A stretch of 45,597 nucleotides of DNA from NCBI GenBank assembly GCA_051453625.1, contig JBOZIK010000001.1:276752648-276798244 (forward strand), read 5' to 3'. How positions within the stretch are numbered: the stretch's first letter is position 1; the number at the start of each line of letters is the position of its first letter. Under the pieces are notes generated by a model that saw nothing but the letters and a program-made list of their open reading frames with translations, did no database searches and was not told the DNA's origin. The position numbers were made by a program, and so were the translations under genes. The DNA comes from Welwitschia mirabilis. Its lineage: Eukaryota; Gnetophyta; Gnetopsida; Welwitschiales. Shown one piece after another: positions 1 through 9,480 of the stretch.

Positions 1-622
1 ATTCTGAAGGAAGATGATTTATTTTTTATTTTTTCCCAATGGTGAAAAGATCTTAAATTGTTTAATAGTGTTCTATTTTATCTTAATCTTAAGAATTTTA
101 CCTTTGTCTTTTGGAGTGTTTGATCAGGTGAAATGTTATTTGTTTTATTATATTTAAAAAAGTTAAATAAAGATCATGATGTTTTATATTTGTACTATCT
201 TAAAAACATAGTCACCATGATGTCCTACCACAAGTACATCAGGGAAAATCTTTCTAAGAGTNNNNNNNNNNNNNNNNNNNNNNNNNNNNNNNNNNNNNNN
301 NNNNNNNNNNNNNNNNNNNNNNNNNNNNNNNNNNNNNNNNNNNNNNNNNNNNNNNNNNNNNTCAGGGAAAATATTTCTAAGAGTAACCTTTGATAGTGTA
401 ATATGGTAGCTATAAAAACTCCACTAGGACATCAGTTGGTCATTCTTTATGGGTTCTTACTTTTTTTATTATGGTTGTACTCTACTTATCATGGATAATA
501 AAGTTGAACTAAACTTTGAGGCTATGGAATCAGTGGTATTCTTGTATCAAAGGCATTGCTTTTTTCCTAGACTCTTAGTCCTTCCACATGATCATTTCAA
601 TTCATAAGATTTGGATGTTTAT
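1..622. other. AT-rich non-coding flank
   Basis: No gene is seen here. The sequence is AT-rich with stops in all frames, and a 100-N gap interrupts it. No repeat family was recognised. Confidence 0.5.
262..361. other. Assembly gap, 100 N, with overlapping flanks
   Basis: Exactly 100 N. The 23 bases before the gap (239-261, tcagggaaaatctttctaag followed by agt) recur right after it with one mismatch. The simplest reading is two contig ends that overlap and were joined with a fixed spacer, so little or no sequence is missing. Confidence 0.85.
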
Positions 623-1529
623 NNNNNNNNNNNNNNNNNNNNNNNNNNNNNNNNNNNNNNNNNNNNNNNNNNNNNNNNNNNNNNNNNNNNNNNNNNNNNN
701 NNNNNNNNNNNNNNNNNNNNNNNNNNNNNNNNNNNNNNNNNNNNNNNNNNNNNNNNNNNNNNNNNNNNNNNNNNNNNNNNNNNNNNNNNNNNNNNNNNNN
801 NNNNNNNNNNNNNNNNNNNNNNNNNNNNNNNNNNNNNNNNNNNNNNNNNNNNNNNNNNNNNNNNNNNNNNNNNNNNNNNNNNNNNNNNNNNNNNNNNNNN
901 NNNNNNNNNNNNNNNNNNNNNNNNNNNNNNNNNNNNNNNNNNNNNNNNNNNNNNNNNNNNNNNNNNNNNNNNNNNNNNNNNNNNNNNNNNNNNNNNNNNN
1001 NNNNNNNNNNNNNNNNNNNNNNNNNNNNNNNNNNNNNNNNNNNNNNNNNNNNNNNNNNNNNNNNNNNNNNNNNNNNNNNNNNNNNNNNNNNNNNNNNNNN
1101 NNNNNNNNNNNNNNNNNNNNNNNNNNNNNNNNNNNNNNNNNNNNNNNNNNNNNNNNNNNNNNNNNNNNNNNNNNNNNNNNNNNNNNNNNNNNNNNNNNNN
1201 NNNNNNNNNNNNNNNNNNNNNNNNNNNNNNNNNNNNNNNNNNNNNNNNNNNNNNNNNNNNNNNNNNNNNNNNNNNNNNNNNNNNNNNNNNNNNNNNNNNN
1301 NNNNNNNNNNNNNNNNNNNNNNNNNNNNNNNNNNNNNNNNNNNNNNNNNNNNNNNNNNNNNNNNNNNNNNNNNNNNNNNNNNNNNNNNNNNNNNNNNNNN
1401 NNNNNNNNNNNNNNNNNNNNNNNNNNNNNNNNNNNNNNNNNNNNNNNNNNNNNNNNNNNNNNNNNNNNNNNNNNNNNNNNNNNNNNNNNNNNNNNNNNNN
1501 NNNNNNNNNNNNNNNNNNNNNNNNNNNNN
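623..1529. other. Assembly gap, 907 N
   Basis: The length is not a round number, so it is probably an estimated gap size. The flanks share no obvious overlap. Long open frames across it are artefacts of the Ns. Confidence 0.9.
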
Positions 1530-1587
1530 CATTCATTTACTTTCTTTGCTTTATTTTCCAATATGGGACATACTACTCTTTCTCTGG

Positions 1588-1634
1588 GGCGGGGTGTTGG
1601 GGTTGGGAGAGAGGGAAGGAGGGGGGGGGGGGGA
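1588..1634 (+). repeat. G-rich tract with a run of 13 G
   Basis: A purine-rich stretch with GGGG, GGG, GGG and a run of 13 G at 1621-1633 stands out in AT-rich surroundings. It fits the pattern of a G-quadruplex former. It lies just downstream of the large gap, so the homopolymer may have contributed to the assembly break. Confidence 0.6.
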
Positions 1635-1665
1635 AGCAGGAAGAGGCAAAGACCCATTTTCTTGG

Positions 1666-2193
1666 CTTATTTTCAAAAAAATTTTAATTTAATTCAAATC
1701 TTTCACAAAATAAAAATTTTAATTTTTCATACACATTATGCATTACTTGTTATTTATGCATGTGACGCGTTTTATGAGACCATTTTATAACTTTTAGATT
1801 TATTTTTTGAAAAAAAAATTAGCTTGCAATTATGGATTTTTACTTGGTTTTTGTCAGAATCTGACAAAGGCTAAGAGGAGTGCTATGTTACACTGCTAAT
1901 TTTTGATCATTTGAAAAGGTTTTATGAGTTGTTTTATAGGAATTTTATATAAATTTAGGTGCAATTCTGAGGATTTTGGAGATTCAATAGGAAATCTTAA
2001 AAATGTGCAATTCTTACATAGATTTAATGTATTAAAGGTACATTCTGATGCACATAGCTTTGGAGAAGGATTATTCACAAAAAATGCTAAGTTTCTCTTC
2101 AAGAAAATGATTAAAGAAGGCTATCATCCCCTTCATCGTTTCCATGATAGATAGTGTGATGACACATTTACATGCTGATGTGGACTGTTGTAT
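1666..2193. repeat. Direct duplication, copy A (ends at a gap)
   Basis: About 525 bp that recurs in the same orientation at 2294-2818, roughly 90% or more identical by eye, with scattered substitutions and small indels. Copy A stops exactly where a 100-N gap begins and copy B starts exactly where the gap ends. The two are therefore probably overlapping contig ends, possibly two haplotypes, rather than a true tandem repeat. A 76-codon frame in copy A is broken in copy B by a one-base difference in an A run, so coding is unlikely. Confidence 0.85.
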
Positions 2194-2293
2194 NNNNNNN
2201 NNNNNNNNNNNNNNNNNNNNNNNNNNNNNNNNNNNNNNNNNNNNNNNNNNNNNNNNNNNNNNNNNNNNNNNNNNNNNNNNNNNNNNNNNNNNN
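2194..2293. other. Assembly gap, 100 N, between duplicated flanks
   Basis: Fixed-size gap separating the two copies of a ~525 bp duplication. See the copies on each side. Confidence 0.9.
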
Positions 2294-2818
2294 CTTATTT
2301 TTGAAAAAAATTTAATTTAATTCAAATCTTTTATAAAATAAAAATTTCAAATTTTCATACACATTATGCATTACTTGTTATTTATGCATGTGATGTGTTT
2401 TATGAGACCATTTTATAACTTCTAGATTTAATTTTTGGAAAAAAATTAGCTTGCAATTATGGATTTTTACTTGGTTTTTGTCAGGATCTGGTAAAGGCTA
2501 AGAGGAGTGCTATGTTACACTGCTAATTTATGATTATTTGAAAAGGTTTTATGAGTTGTTTTATAGGAATTTTATATAACTTTAGGTGTAATTCTGAGGA
2601 TTTTGGAGATTCAATAGGAAATCTCGAAAATGTGCAATTCTTACATAGATTTAATGTATTAAAGGCACATTCTGATGCACATAGCTTTGGAGAAGGATTA
2701 TTCACAAAAATGCTAAGTTTCTCTTCAAGAAAATGATCAAAGAAGGTGTCATCCCCTACATCGTTTTCATGATAGGTAGGGTGATGACACATTTACATGC
2801 TAATGTGGACTGTTGTAT
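2294..2818. repeat. Direct duplication, copy B (starts at a gap)
   Basis: Partner of 1666-2193. Both copies end with the same 13 bases (tggactgttgtat). In copy A these abut the gap, while copy B continues into unique sequence. Confidence 0.85.
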
Positions 2819-3687
2819 TACTACTGAGTCATCATTCTGAATATCTTTTTATAATGAGCTATCATTCCCATTATCATTCAGATGATAGTCAAGATGATAC
2901 TAATAGGTAATAGACTCTAACAATGACCCTTGACTGTTTCATCTATTTCTGAATTGAAAATGAGTGTGTCTTACTGTGCCTTCTGTTTGTCATTTTATTC
3001 TATAAGTTGTTATAAAAATGTCCCTTTTTGACTCTCATTATTATCTTTATTACATCCAAAATTATCATGATAGGAGATTAAAGGACGAGAGATCCATATT
3101 GAGTTTGTAGAAAGATGTTCATTTGGTGGAGGGTTGTTTGTCCTTCATTGAAGCTCGACTATTTTGTAACCAAAATGTTATTACTCTTTTTAATATAAAA
3201 ACCTTAGTTTGATTTCATATTTACATGTTAGATTATCAGATTACCCTTATGATTTATAATTGCCCTTGATCTGGTGACAATTACTTGGATGATATAGATC
3301 ATTAAAGATAACCTTTATTAAGGTTGAAAGCAATTAGTATTAGTTTCATTTTTCATTGGATGTTAGATTAGGTTGCATCTTGCATTTACATTATATCTTT
3401 TATGTCTTGTATTATTCTTTATTTCTAGTGTCTATTATTCTTTTGCAAATTAATCCAAGTCACGTCTCATAGTCTTCAACATGAATATGACAATTTGGGT
3501 TTACTCCCCCTCATATTAGTGTGTTATATTGTGTGAGATATCTATTTATTTTATGAATGACAAATCCTTTTGAACTTAAGCACTTGCACAAATACACATT
3601 GCAACACCTACCTTTCTTATTTTCACCTCTGTTCCTATCTTTTTTAGGTCTTATTTATTTTCTATCACTTATCTTGCTATTCAGCAA
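2819..3687. other. Non-coding stretch
   Basis: No open frame, domain or repeat could be supported. It may be the upstream part of the decayed element that follows. Confidence 0.4.
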
Positions 3688-4759
3688 GTACCACATGTCT
3701 CAGTAATAAAAGAACCTTCCAAAAGAGCATAACAAAAGGAGGTTGTAAGTAAGGATCTAGGCTATTTCTAATCAGAAAGATCAAATAAAGTACCAAACAC
3801 ATTCATTAAGAAGTTTGAAAAGAATCCTATCTATTAGAAGAGACTAGTAACTTTATAAAAACTTATAGAACTTAAGAATGTGGTAAGACTTCTTAATAAT
3901 CTAAATCTCTCTTATTTCTTTAATGTTTATAGGTTATCATACCCTTTTCTTATCCACATTTTTTATTGTAATGCTTTTTAAGATGTAGACTCCTCTATTC
4001 CTTTGATGCTTATTTTAGGAAAAGGAATATGAATAACCCAATATATGATAGTCTCCCTTATGAATCTTTCTAGAGGAGATTATGAGGAGTTTTGACCCTT
4101 GCATAATTCCATGGAGGACAAGGAGAAAGACACCAGGGAGCTCTGTGAGAAATTCATTTGATTGAAAACCATCCTTTCCACCTTTCATCTTATGCCAAAG
4201 TGTCATTTTCTTCATTTAGTTTTTACCTATAATTTTTTACCTCTTTCTTATCATCATGATAAAACTTCAAATTATCGTTCTTATCTTTGTACTTGGTAGG
4301 AACTCATCACTTTATTGATTCTTCTATCATCATTCTTGAAAATATGACCTCTTAACTAGAACACTAGAAAAATTAACCTCTTTCTTACTTTATCCTAATT
4401 GCAAACACTTGTTATTATTTTAAGATTGAAATACACCCCAAACTTGAGACCTTAGCTCTTATGTCTTTCATTAGACATGTTACTGTATCCTACATGCACA
4501 TTTTCTCTAGCTTCAAGAGATCTTCAAAATATTCTTCTTCAAATAAAACCTCCCCTGAAGAGACTTTATCACACCTAAATAGGCTTAATTCTTGAACTCA
4601 CCACATAAAAGGGCTCTAATTATAGTATGTTATGAAATTGTAGATACTTCAAAGGAAGCCAACAACTTTGTGTAAAAGGTAGCAAAAGAAGAAGAAGAAG
4701 AAGAAGACCCATATTCTAAAGAAGAATCTAAGGAAGAGGAAGAGAAAGAATCAGATTAG
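3688..4759 (+). pseudogene. Decayed plant transposon-protein (TP) domain gene
   Basis: Conceptual translation in the frame of position 3688, interrupted by several stops, resembles the domain labelled 'putative plant transposon protein' in plant annotations. Visible pieces in order are a Lys-rich start, a region ending LSYFFNVYRLSYPFLIHIFY (about 3,890-3,960, equivalent to the conserved segment around W..YP.LV..FY.N), then GKG-x-ITQ and LSRGDYEEF near 4,018-4,097. After frameshifts the gene ends in an acidic tail (4682-4759), Glu/Lys-rich with DPYSKEESK, closing with a TAG stop. Such tails are common in this family. A polypurine-like tract follows, which places the gene at the 3' end of an LTR element. 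The match is by eye. The function of the domain is unknown. Confidence 0.5.
4686..4707 (+). repeat. (GAA)n microsatellite in the acidic tail
   Basis: About seven GAA units that read as Glu codons in the frame of the acidic tail, so this is a coding-type microsatellite inside the decayed gene. Confidence 0.8.
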
Positions 4760-4828
4760 TTGCCTTATTTTCATTGCTATTATTATTATCTTTTCTTTCT
4801 ACTATTTTCTCTCCTTTGTTATTGATGT

Positions 4829-4841
4829 CAAAAGGGGTAGA
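4829..4841 (+). other. Polypurine-tract-like site
   Basis: The sequence caaaaggggtaga, preceded by ttattgatgt, resembles the GATGTCAAAAAGGGGGAGA block that SIRE/Maximus elements carry upstream of the 3' LTR. It supports plus-strand orientation of this relic. It may be an internal tract rather than the primer immediately next to the LTR. Confidence 0.4.
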
Positions 4842-4849
4842 AACAAAAT

Positions 4850-6045
4850 CTATGAAATTAGTTATAGTTAGTTGTTTTCACATAATTATCTTTTAGTTAT
4901 ACTACATAGGTTTGGTTAATAGTAATAAATTTTTGTATCATTTGTATCATTTGTAGTAAAATATGTTGTAATTTTTGTAGAAAATAATAATTCATATAGT
5001 TTAGAAGTAACTCAACATCTCTTACTAGCTTCACATGAACTTGATAGAATGAATGAGTAGTTAATGGATCAACTAGATCTTAGAAGAGCTGATCATACCT
5101 ATATAGAAAGTTTCCATTTAATTATTTAAGGGGTTAATCAGATGTCTAAGGGATCAATCAGACTTGTATAAGAAATCATCAAATCTTTTTCTTAAGGGGT
5201 CAACCAAATACTAGAGAGGTCAATTGGATATCTATAAGAAAATATCAAATCTTTTTCTCAGTGAGCTGATTGGATGTTTGAGGAGTCGACTAGACTAGTG
5301 CCATAATTGTATTAGTGATAAAGGTTTAATTGGATTACAAGGAGATCAACTTGACTTATACTATATGTGGTCAACTAGATTATAGATGGAATCGATCAAA
5401 TCATGTAATGCAAGAACCTTAGATCAATTAGAGTAAAACACGGTCAACTGACTTTTGTAATAGTAGTCAATGAGATCAACTAAAAACCCCAAGGGGTTGA
5501 CTAATTATGGTGAAAATCATTTTTAATATAATTTCTAATCATTCTGTCCTTATTTTTATTCATTGAAATATCAAATTTACTTCTAAAATCTTAAAATCTA
5601 TTCTTCATATTAACCATAGCTATCAAAATGATAATACATATCTTTTGGCTAATCAAATAAAAAAGACACTCTTTTTACTATTAGTTCTTTGGTTAATTAG
5701 TTCATACTATATGTACTTGAATCTATGACATCATTTTTAGGTAGTTTAGTTATATCTTTGTTGTACTTTAGATTTGGTAAAGTTTGTACATCTTAGCATA
5801 CCATTGATACTAAAAAGCTTTTCTTTGTAAAGGTTGAGACTGAACCTTAAAAAGTCTAATTGTAAAGATTATAAGTTAACTTAAGAAATCTCAAAAGTAA
5901 GTAACAAAGATCTAGATCAGCCTTGGATAGAAGCTAACTACTGAGAATGAAGTAAGGGATTTCTTGAATGGATATAAATTGTGTGTCTGGCAATCTTCAT
6001 CAGGCTTTTTTAGTTTTAGTTATGTTTTTTTTTTTTTTTAAGATA
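4850..6045 (+). mobile_element. Probable SIRE-like LTR relic
   Basis: It follows the TP-domain pseudogene and a polypurine-like tract. It holds a motif array (5040-5510), then near its end a block with gaatgaag, gggatttcttgaa and ggatataaattgtgtgtc (5,945-5,990) that looks like the downstream part of SIRE-type LTRs, and finishes near a T-run (6,028-6,043). The exact ends are not defined and no second LTR copy was found. The call rests on context and resemblance. Confidence 0.35.
5040..5510 (+). repeat. Degenerate GGTCAACTAGAT motif array
   Basis: About 14 occurrences of a short degenerate motif with consensus near (A/G)GGTCAACTAGAT, spaced about 20-45 bp apart. Examples are ggggttaatcagat, gggatcaatcagac, ggggtcaaccaaat, aggtcaattggat, gagtcgactagact, gagatcaacttgac, gtggtcaactagat and ggggttgactaat. 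The spacing is irregular, so this is not a classical satellite. It lies within a probable LTR. Confidence 0.65.
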
Positions 6046-8900
6046 TCATTCTTTCATAGATCATTTTATTATTTTATATGCATGAATATTTTCTAGTATT
6101 TTATATTTTATAAAGATAGTATTTAAATTTTTTAAATCTTCTTTATCCCCTAAGGTTCTAGATCAAACATGTTCTGTAATCCATGTTTACTCTAATGATT
6201 CTTGTGTCCTAAACTTAAACAATCAAATAAGCTATACCTAAAAATTGCTAGAGCCAAATGAATTGTATAATAACAATGAAAGAAAAAAACCTACTTAAGA
6301 ACTAGACCTACCTAAATATTTCTAATGCCAAATGATTATGTAATAAAAATGAAATAATATAGACTAATATTTAAAATAGTCCTACTTAAATATTTCTAAT
6401 ACTAATTGAATTTTATGCACTAATAATAAAAGGATTTAATCTAATTCTTTATACTGAAATAAATATACATTACATCAATTGAAGAGAAAGGTAAAGAAGA
6501 TGAAATCCTCTACTAACCTTGGATCATTCCACCCTCAATAAATATAATCAGGCATAATAACATTCAGTCTTTATATCTTTTCCATATTAAGCCAATCAAA
6601 AGATGTTTACAATGGATGATTAAGAATTTTTATAGAGAGGAAAGGCTTGAAATCTAAGTCATAATTGCATTAGGTGATAGTTACATAAGGGGGTTTACTT
6701 AAGGGTAGTTACTTGAGAAGGAAGTTATAAACATTTGACATGTAGCTAAAGGAAAAGATTCAGCCTCCTTATATACAAAAATTATGGTAATATGTCCTTT
6801 GACTACTAATAATGTTATCAGAGAATGCCATGTCATGTGTCTTTCACATGATCATCCTCATTACACCATATTTCACTGTGATGTATTATATTATACTCGA
6901 AATAAGTGTTATAAGATTAATTCAAGATTAATTATGGCTCAGTTCATAAGTGTAATGTGATTAAATTCATAATATGATATAATAACATGAGTTTTATTAT
7001 GATTTTACTTTAGAAGGCTAGTGGCCCTAGTAGTCATGCTAATGACACTGGAATTTGGTACTAAAAGTTCATTAGTTTTGGCATAGATCTTATAAAGAAT
7101 GTAATATATCTACTCATGTTAAGGAAATTTAATAATTTCATATAAAAGTAATAAAAAGGATAGAAAACATTAATATTTCATAAAATAATATATTAAATAT
7201 TTTTTCTTATGCTAATTTAATTAATTATACTTACTTATAATGTCAATTTTTATATGTAAACACATCCCCTAACTAGACTTTTACTAGACCCTTAGCAAAA
7301 AGATGATAAAGAAATAACAACATGAAAAAATTAATCAAGTAAAAATGTTTAGTATAGAAAAGATATCATTTTTAAAAATGTTTAATTAATTTTTAATTAA
7401 CAAGGCATTAAAATCAAAAAAATTATATAAAAGCAAATGTCATAACCCCTAACCAAAATTAAAATTTACCCTTAAAGAGATAGAAAATATTATGTAAGGC
7501 TTTTGAGAACAAGTTAGTTACATGTGTAGCAAATGATTTTGATGAATGTATTAAGGAAAAACTACAATGGAAGGTTTAAATTAAAATGTAATATTTAGGA
7601 AATGTAAAACATGAAACCTAATGTAAATCTAGCATCCACTAATTCAAAAGATATATTATCTAATTTAATGAACGTATTTATTGAAAATTTTATAAATTTT
7701 ATCCTAAATTTAAAATTTTTCATATTACTAAACAAATAAGATATCTTATGACCAATAAGTTATTAAAAATTAGTTGAGTAAAATTTCCAAGTACATAAGT
7801 TAAAAAAGTAAACATAGAAAAAAATCTCCTAATTCCACTTTTTTATTTCCATTTTTACCTCTTTTCATAATCATGCCTTGTGCCTTTTTTAAGCTTTTAA
7901 TTAAATTTAGTATCCAATGTTATGACATCTCCTTCCAATAGAGTTAAACATGTTAAGTCAGTGCTATATTTCTAGTAAGTATTTATAACCCCTATATAGT
8001 TGAACATATCACAAATTAAATCATTAGAACTACATTGTCTGTGAGCATTCATAGCCATAATGAAGTAAAGTAAACCCCATTTTTAACCAAACAATAAATA
8101 ATGTGGTTTTTAAGAGAAAATATTTTAATTTCTTTTAATTATTCCTTCTCATATTCAATTAATTTTGATTCACATTAAAGGGATCATTATCTCATTAGCT
8201 TAGTCAAGATAAATCTTATCCCCATAACATGCTTTAAAAATAATTAACTTAACATGAAGGTAGATTCCACCTTAATTCAACCATATTTTTCAATTTAAAA
8301 ACCTTAAGTGAAACTAAACTTAAGAAGTTAATTTGAAAATAAGTGAAATGTTTTCTTAGAAAAGTACAAGTAGGCTTATATTCTACCTAATTCATAATAA
8401 TAACATGATCACTTGTTAATGGTTTATTTCATTATGAATCATCAACAAAGATCATTTAATCTCAGAAATTCCTAGATGGATGGAAGAATAATGTGGTTGA
8501 TGGATCTTTTTAAATATGAAAACATGAAAAGTGATAGACTAAAAGAATTTAGGTAATGATGGTTTATTCTATGTACTAGGTAATATTTGGGTTTACTATC
8601 TAAAAATGTTTAAGGTTATGATTATATAGGTGGAAGTGCTTTGGTGGTTTAAGGTGTGAAAGGGCACTAAGCACAAATTTTTTCAGCATATTTAATCTTT
8701 CAAACCATAATTTATTCTAAAATAAAAATGTACACTAAAAGAAAATATTTTTTATCATTTTTTATTTCATCAATGTCACTCATTAAACCATCCTTTATGG
8801 ATAACTTTCTAATTTTCCATCCCCCTCAAATGTTTGGTTACTTAACACAAATTAATTATCATCAAATGTGCCTATCCTACTCTAATGTATAATCTAGATG
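6046..8900. other. AT-rich repeat-derived DNA, no gene
   Basis: No open frame with protein-like character was seen. Two similar stretches about 180 bp apart (near 7,262 and 7,441, both with a cccctaac core and a later acccttaa/cccttag) suggest an old internal duplication, perhaps of LTR origin. Confidence 0.4.
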
Positions 8901-8919
8901 CACCCAATTTATCACTCTC

Positions 8920-9480
8920 TAAATCATGTTAAAACTCAAGGTCTTCTTAGCTTTCTTCATAGGTTTCATTATGGTTTGCTTCAAGGTTTTCTTCATCATT
9001 CCTAAGGGATATGATTTGGTTTTCATTAATTATAGTTTCATTAATACATTTAAATTTTTCTAGGATTATAGTTCATTTAATGTAAGAGGGGTATCTTCAT
9101 CTCATTATTGGTTAAGAGCCCTAAGGATTTGATCCTTCATTTGGGCTATTTATTAAAGGATTTTATTAATGTTGCCCTTACATGTGTTAGAGGTCTCTTC
9201 CAAAGAATGAAAGTGGAATCCAAGTGTGTTGGGAGAAGATTCAACAACACCTTCTAAAAATTTTTAAAAGGCATCTTTAAAGGAAGATGAGGTGGTTTTT
9301 TGGATGTATGAAGATCATGAGTAGTGATCAGATGATAAAGAATATTGAAAAAAAGATGAAAGGTAAGGGTTAAATGATGATAAATATGAATATGAGGATG
9401 AACAATAAGGATCATAAGGGGTGAAAGAGGGCCTGGAATCAAACTCTTTTGGTTTAAAATAGGGATTTTGAAATTCAAAG
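8920..9480 (-). pseudogene. Gag-like relic, minus strand (weak)
   Basis: The minus strand, read from 9,480 downward with frame changes, shows a Ser/Tyr/Pro/Phe-rich stretch (YDPYCSSSYSYLSSFNPYLS). It is followed by SSFKDAFKNF and a heptad-like segment with SLEETSNT and IAQMKDQILRALNQ. A low-complexity aromatic-rich part followed by a short coiled coil is typical of the C-terminal gag region of some plant gypsy elements (Athila/Tat type). Stops and frameshifts are frequent. No zinc knuckle, protease or other pol motif was found nearby. It could instead be an unrelated low-complexity relic. Confidence 0.3.

Noticed and set aside
588-1790. Long open frames on both strands across 600-1,700
   Set aside because: Almost entirely N. 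Open only because N creates no stop codons.
1924-2154. 76-codon frame with an LFKKMIKEG-like end that recalls a pentatricopeptide repeat
   Set aside because: The sister copy at 2,551 is frameshifted at an A run and no second repeat unit is present. The resemblance is too short.
4015-4215. 66-codon minus-strand frame
   Set aside because: It is the complement of the plus-strand TP-domain pseudogene, which has the better family match.
9254-9478. 74-codon minus frame rich in His, Leu and Pro
   Set aside because: The neighbouring frame gives a Ser/Tyr-rich gag-like reading, so this one is a shadow.
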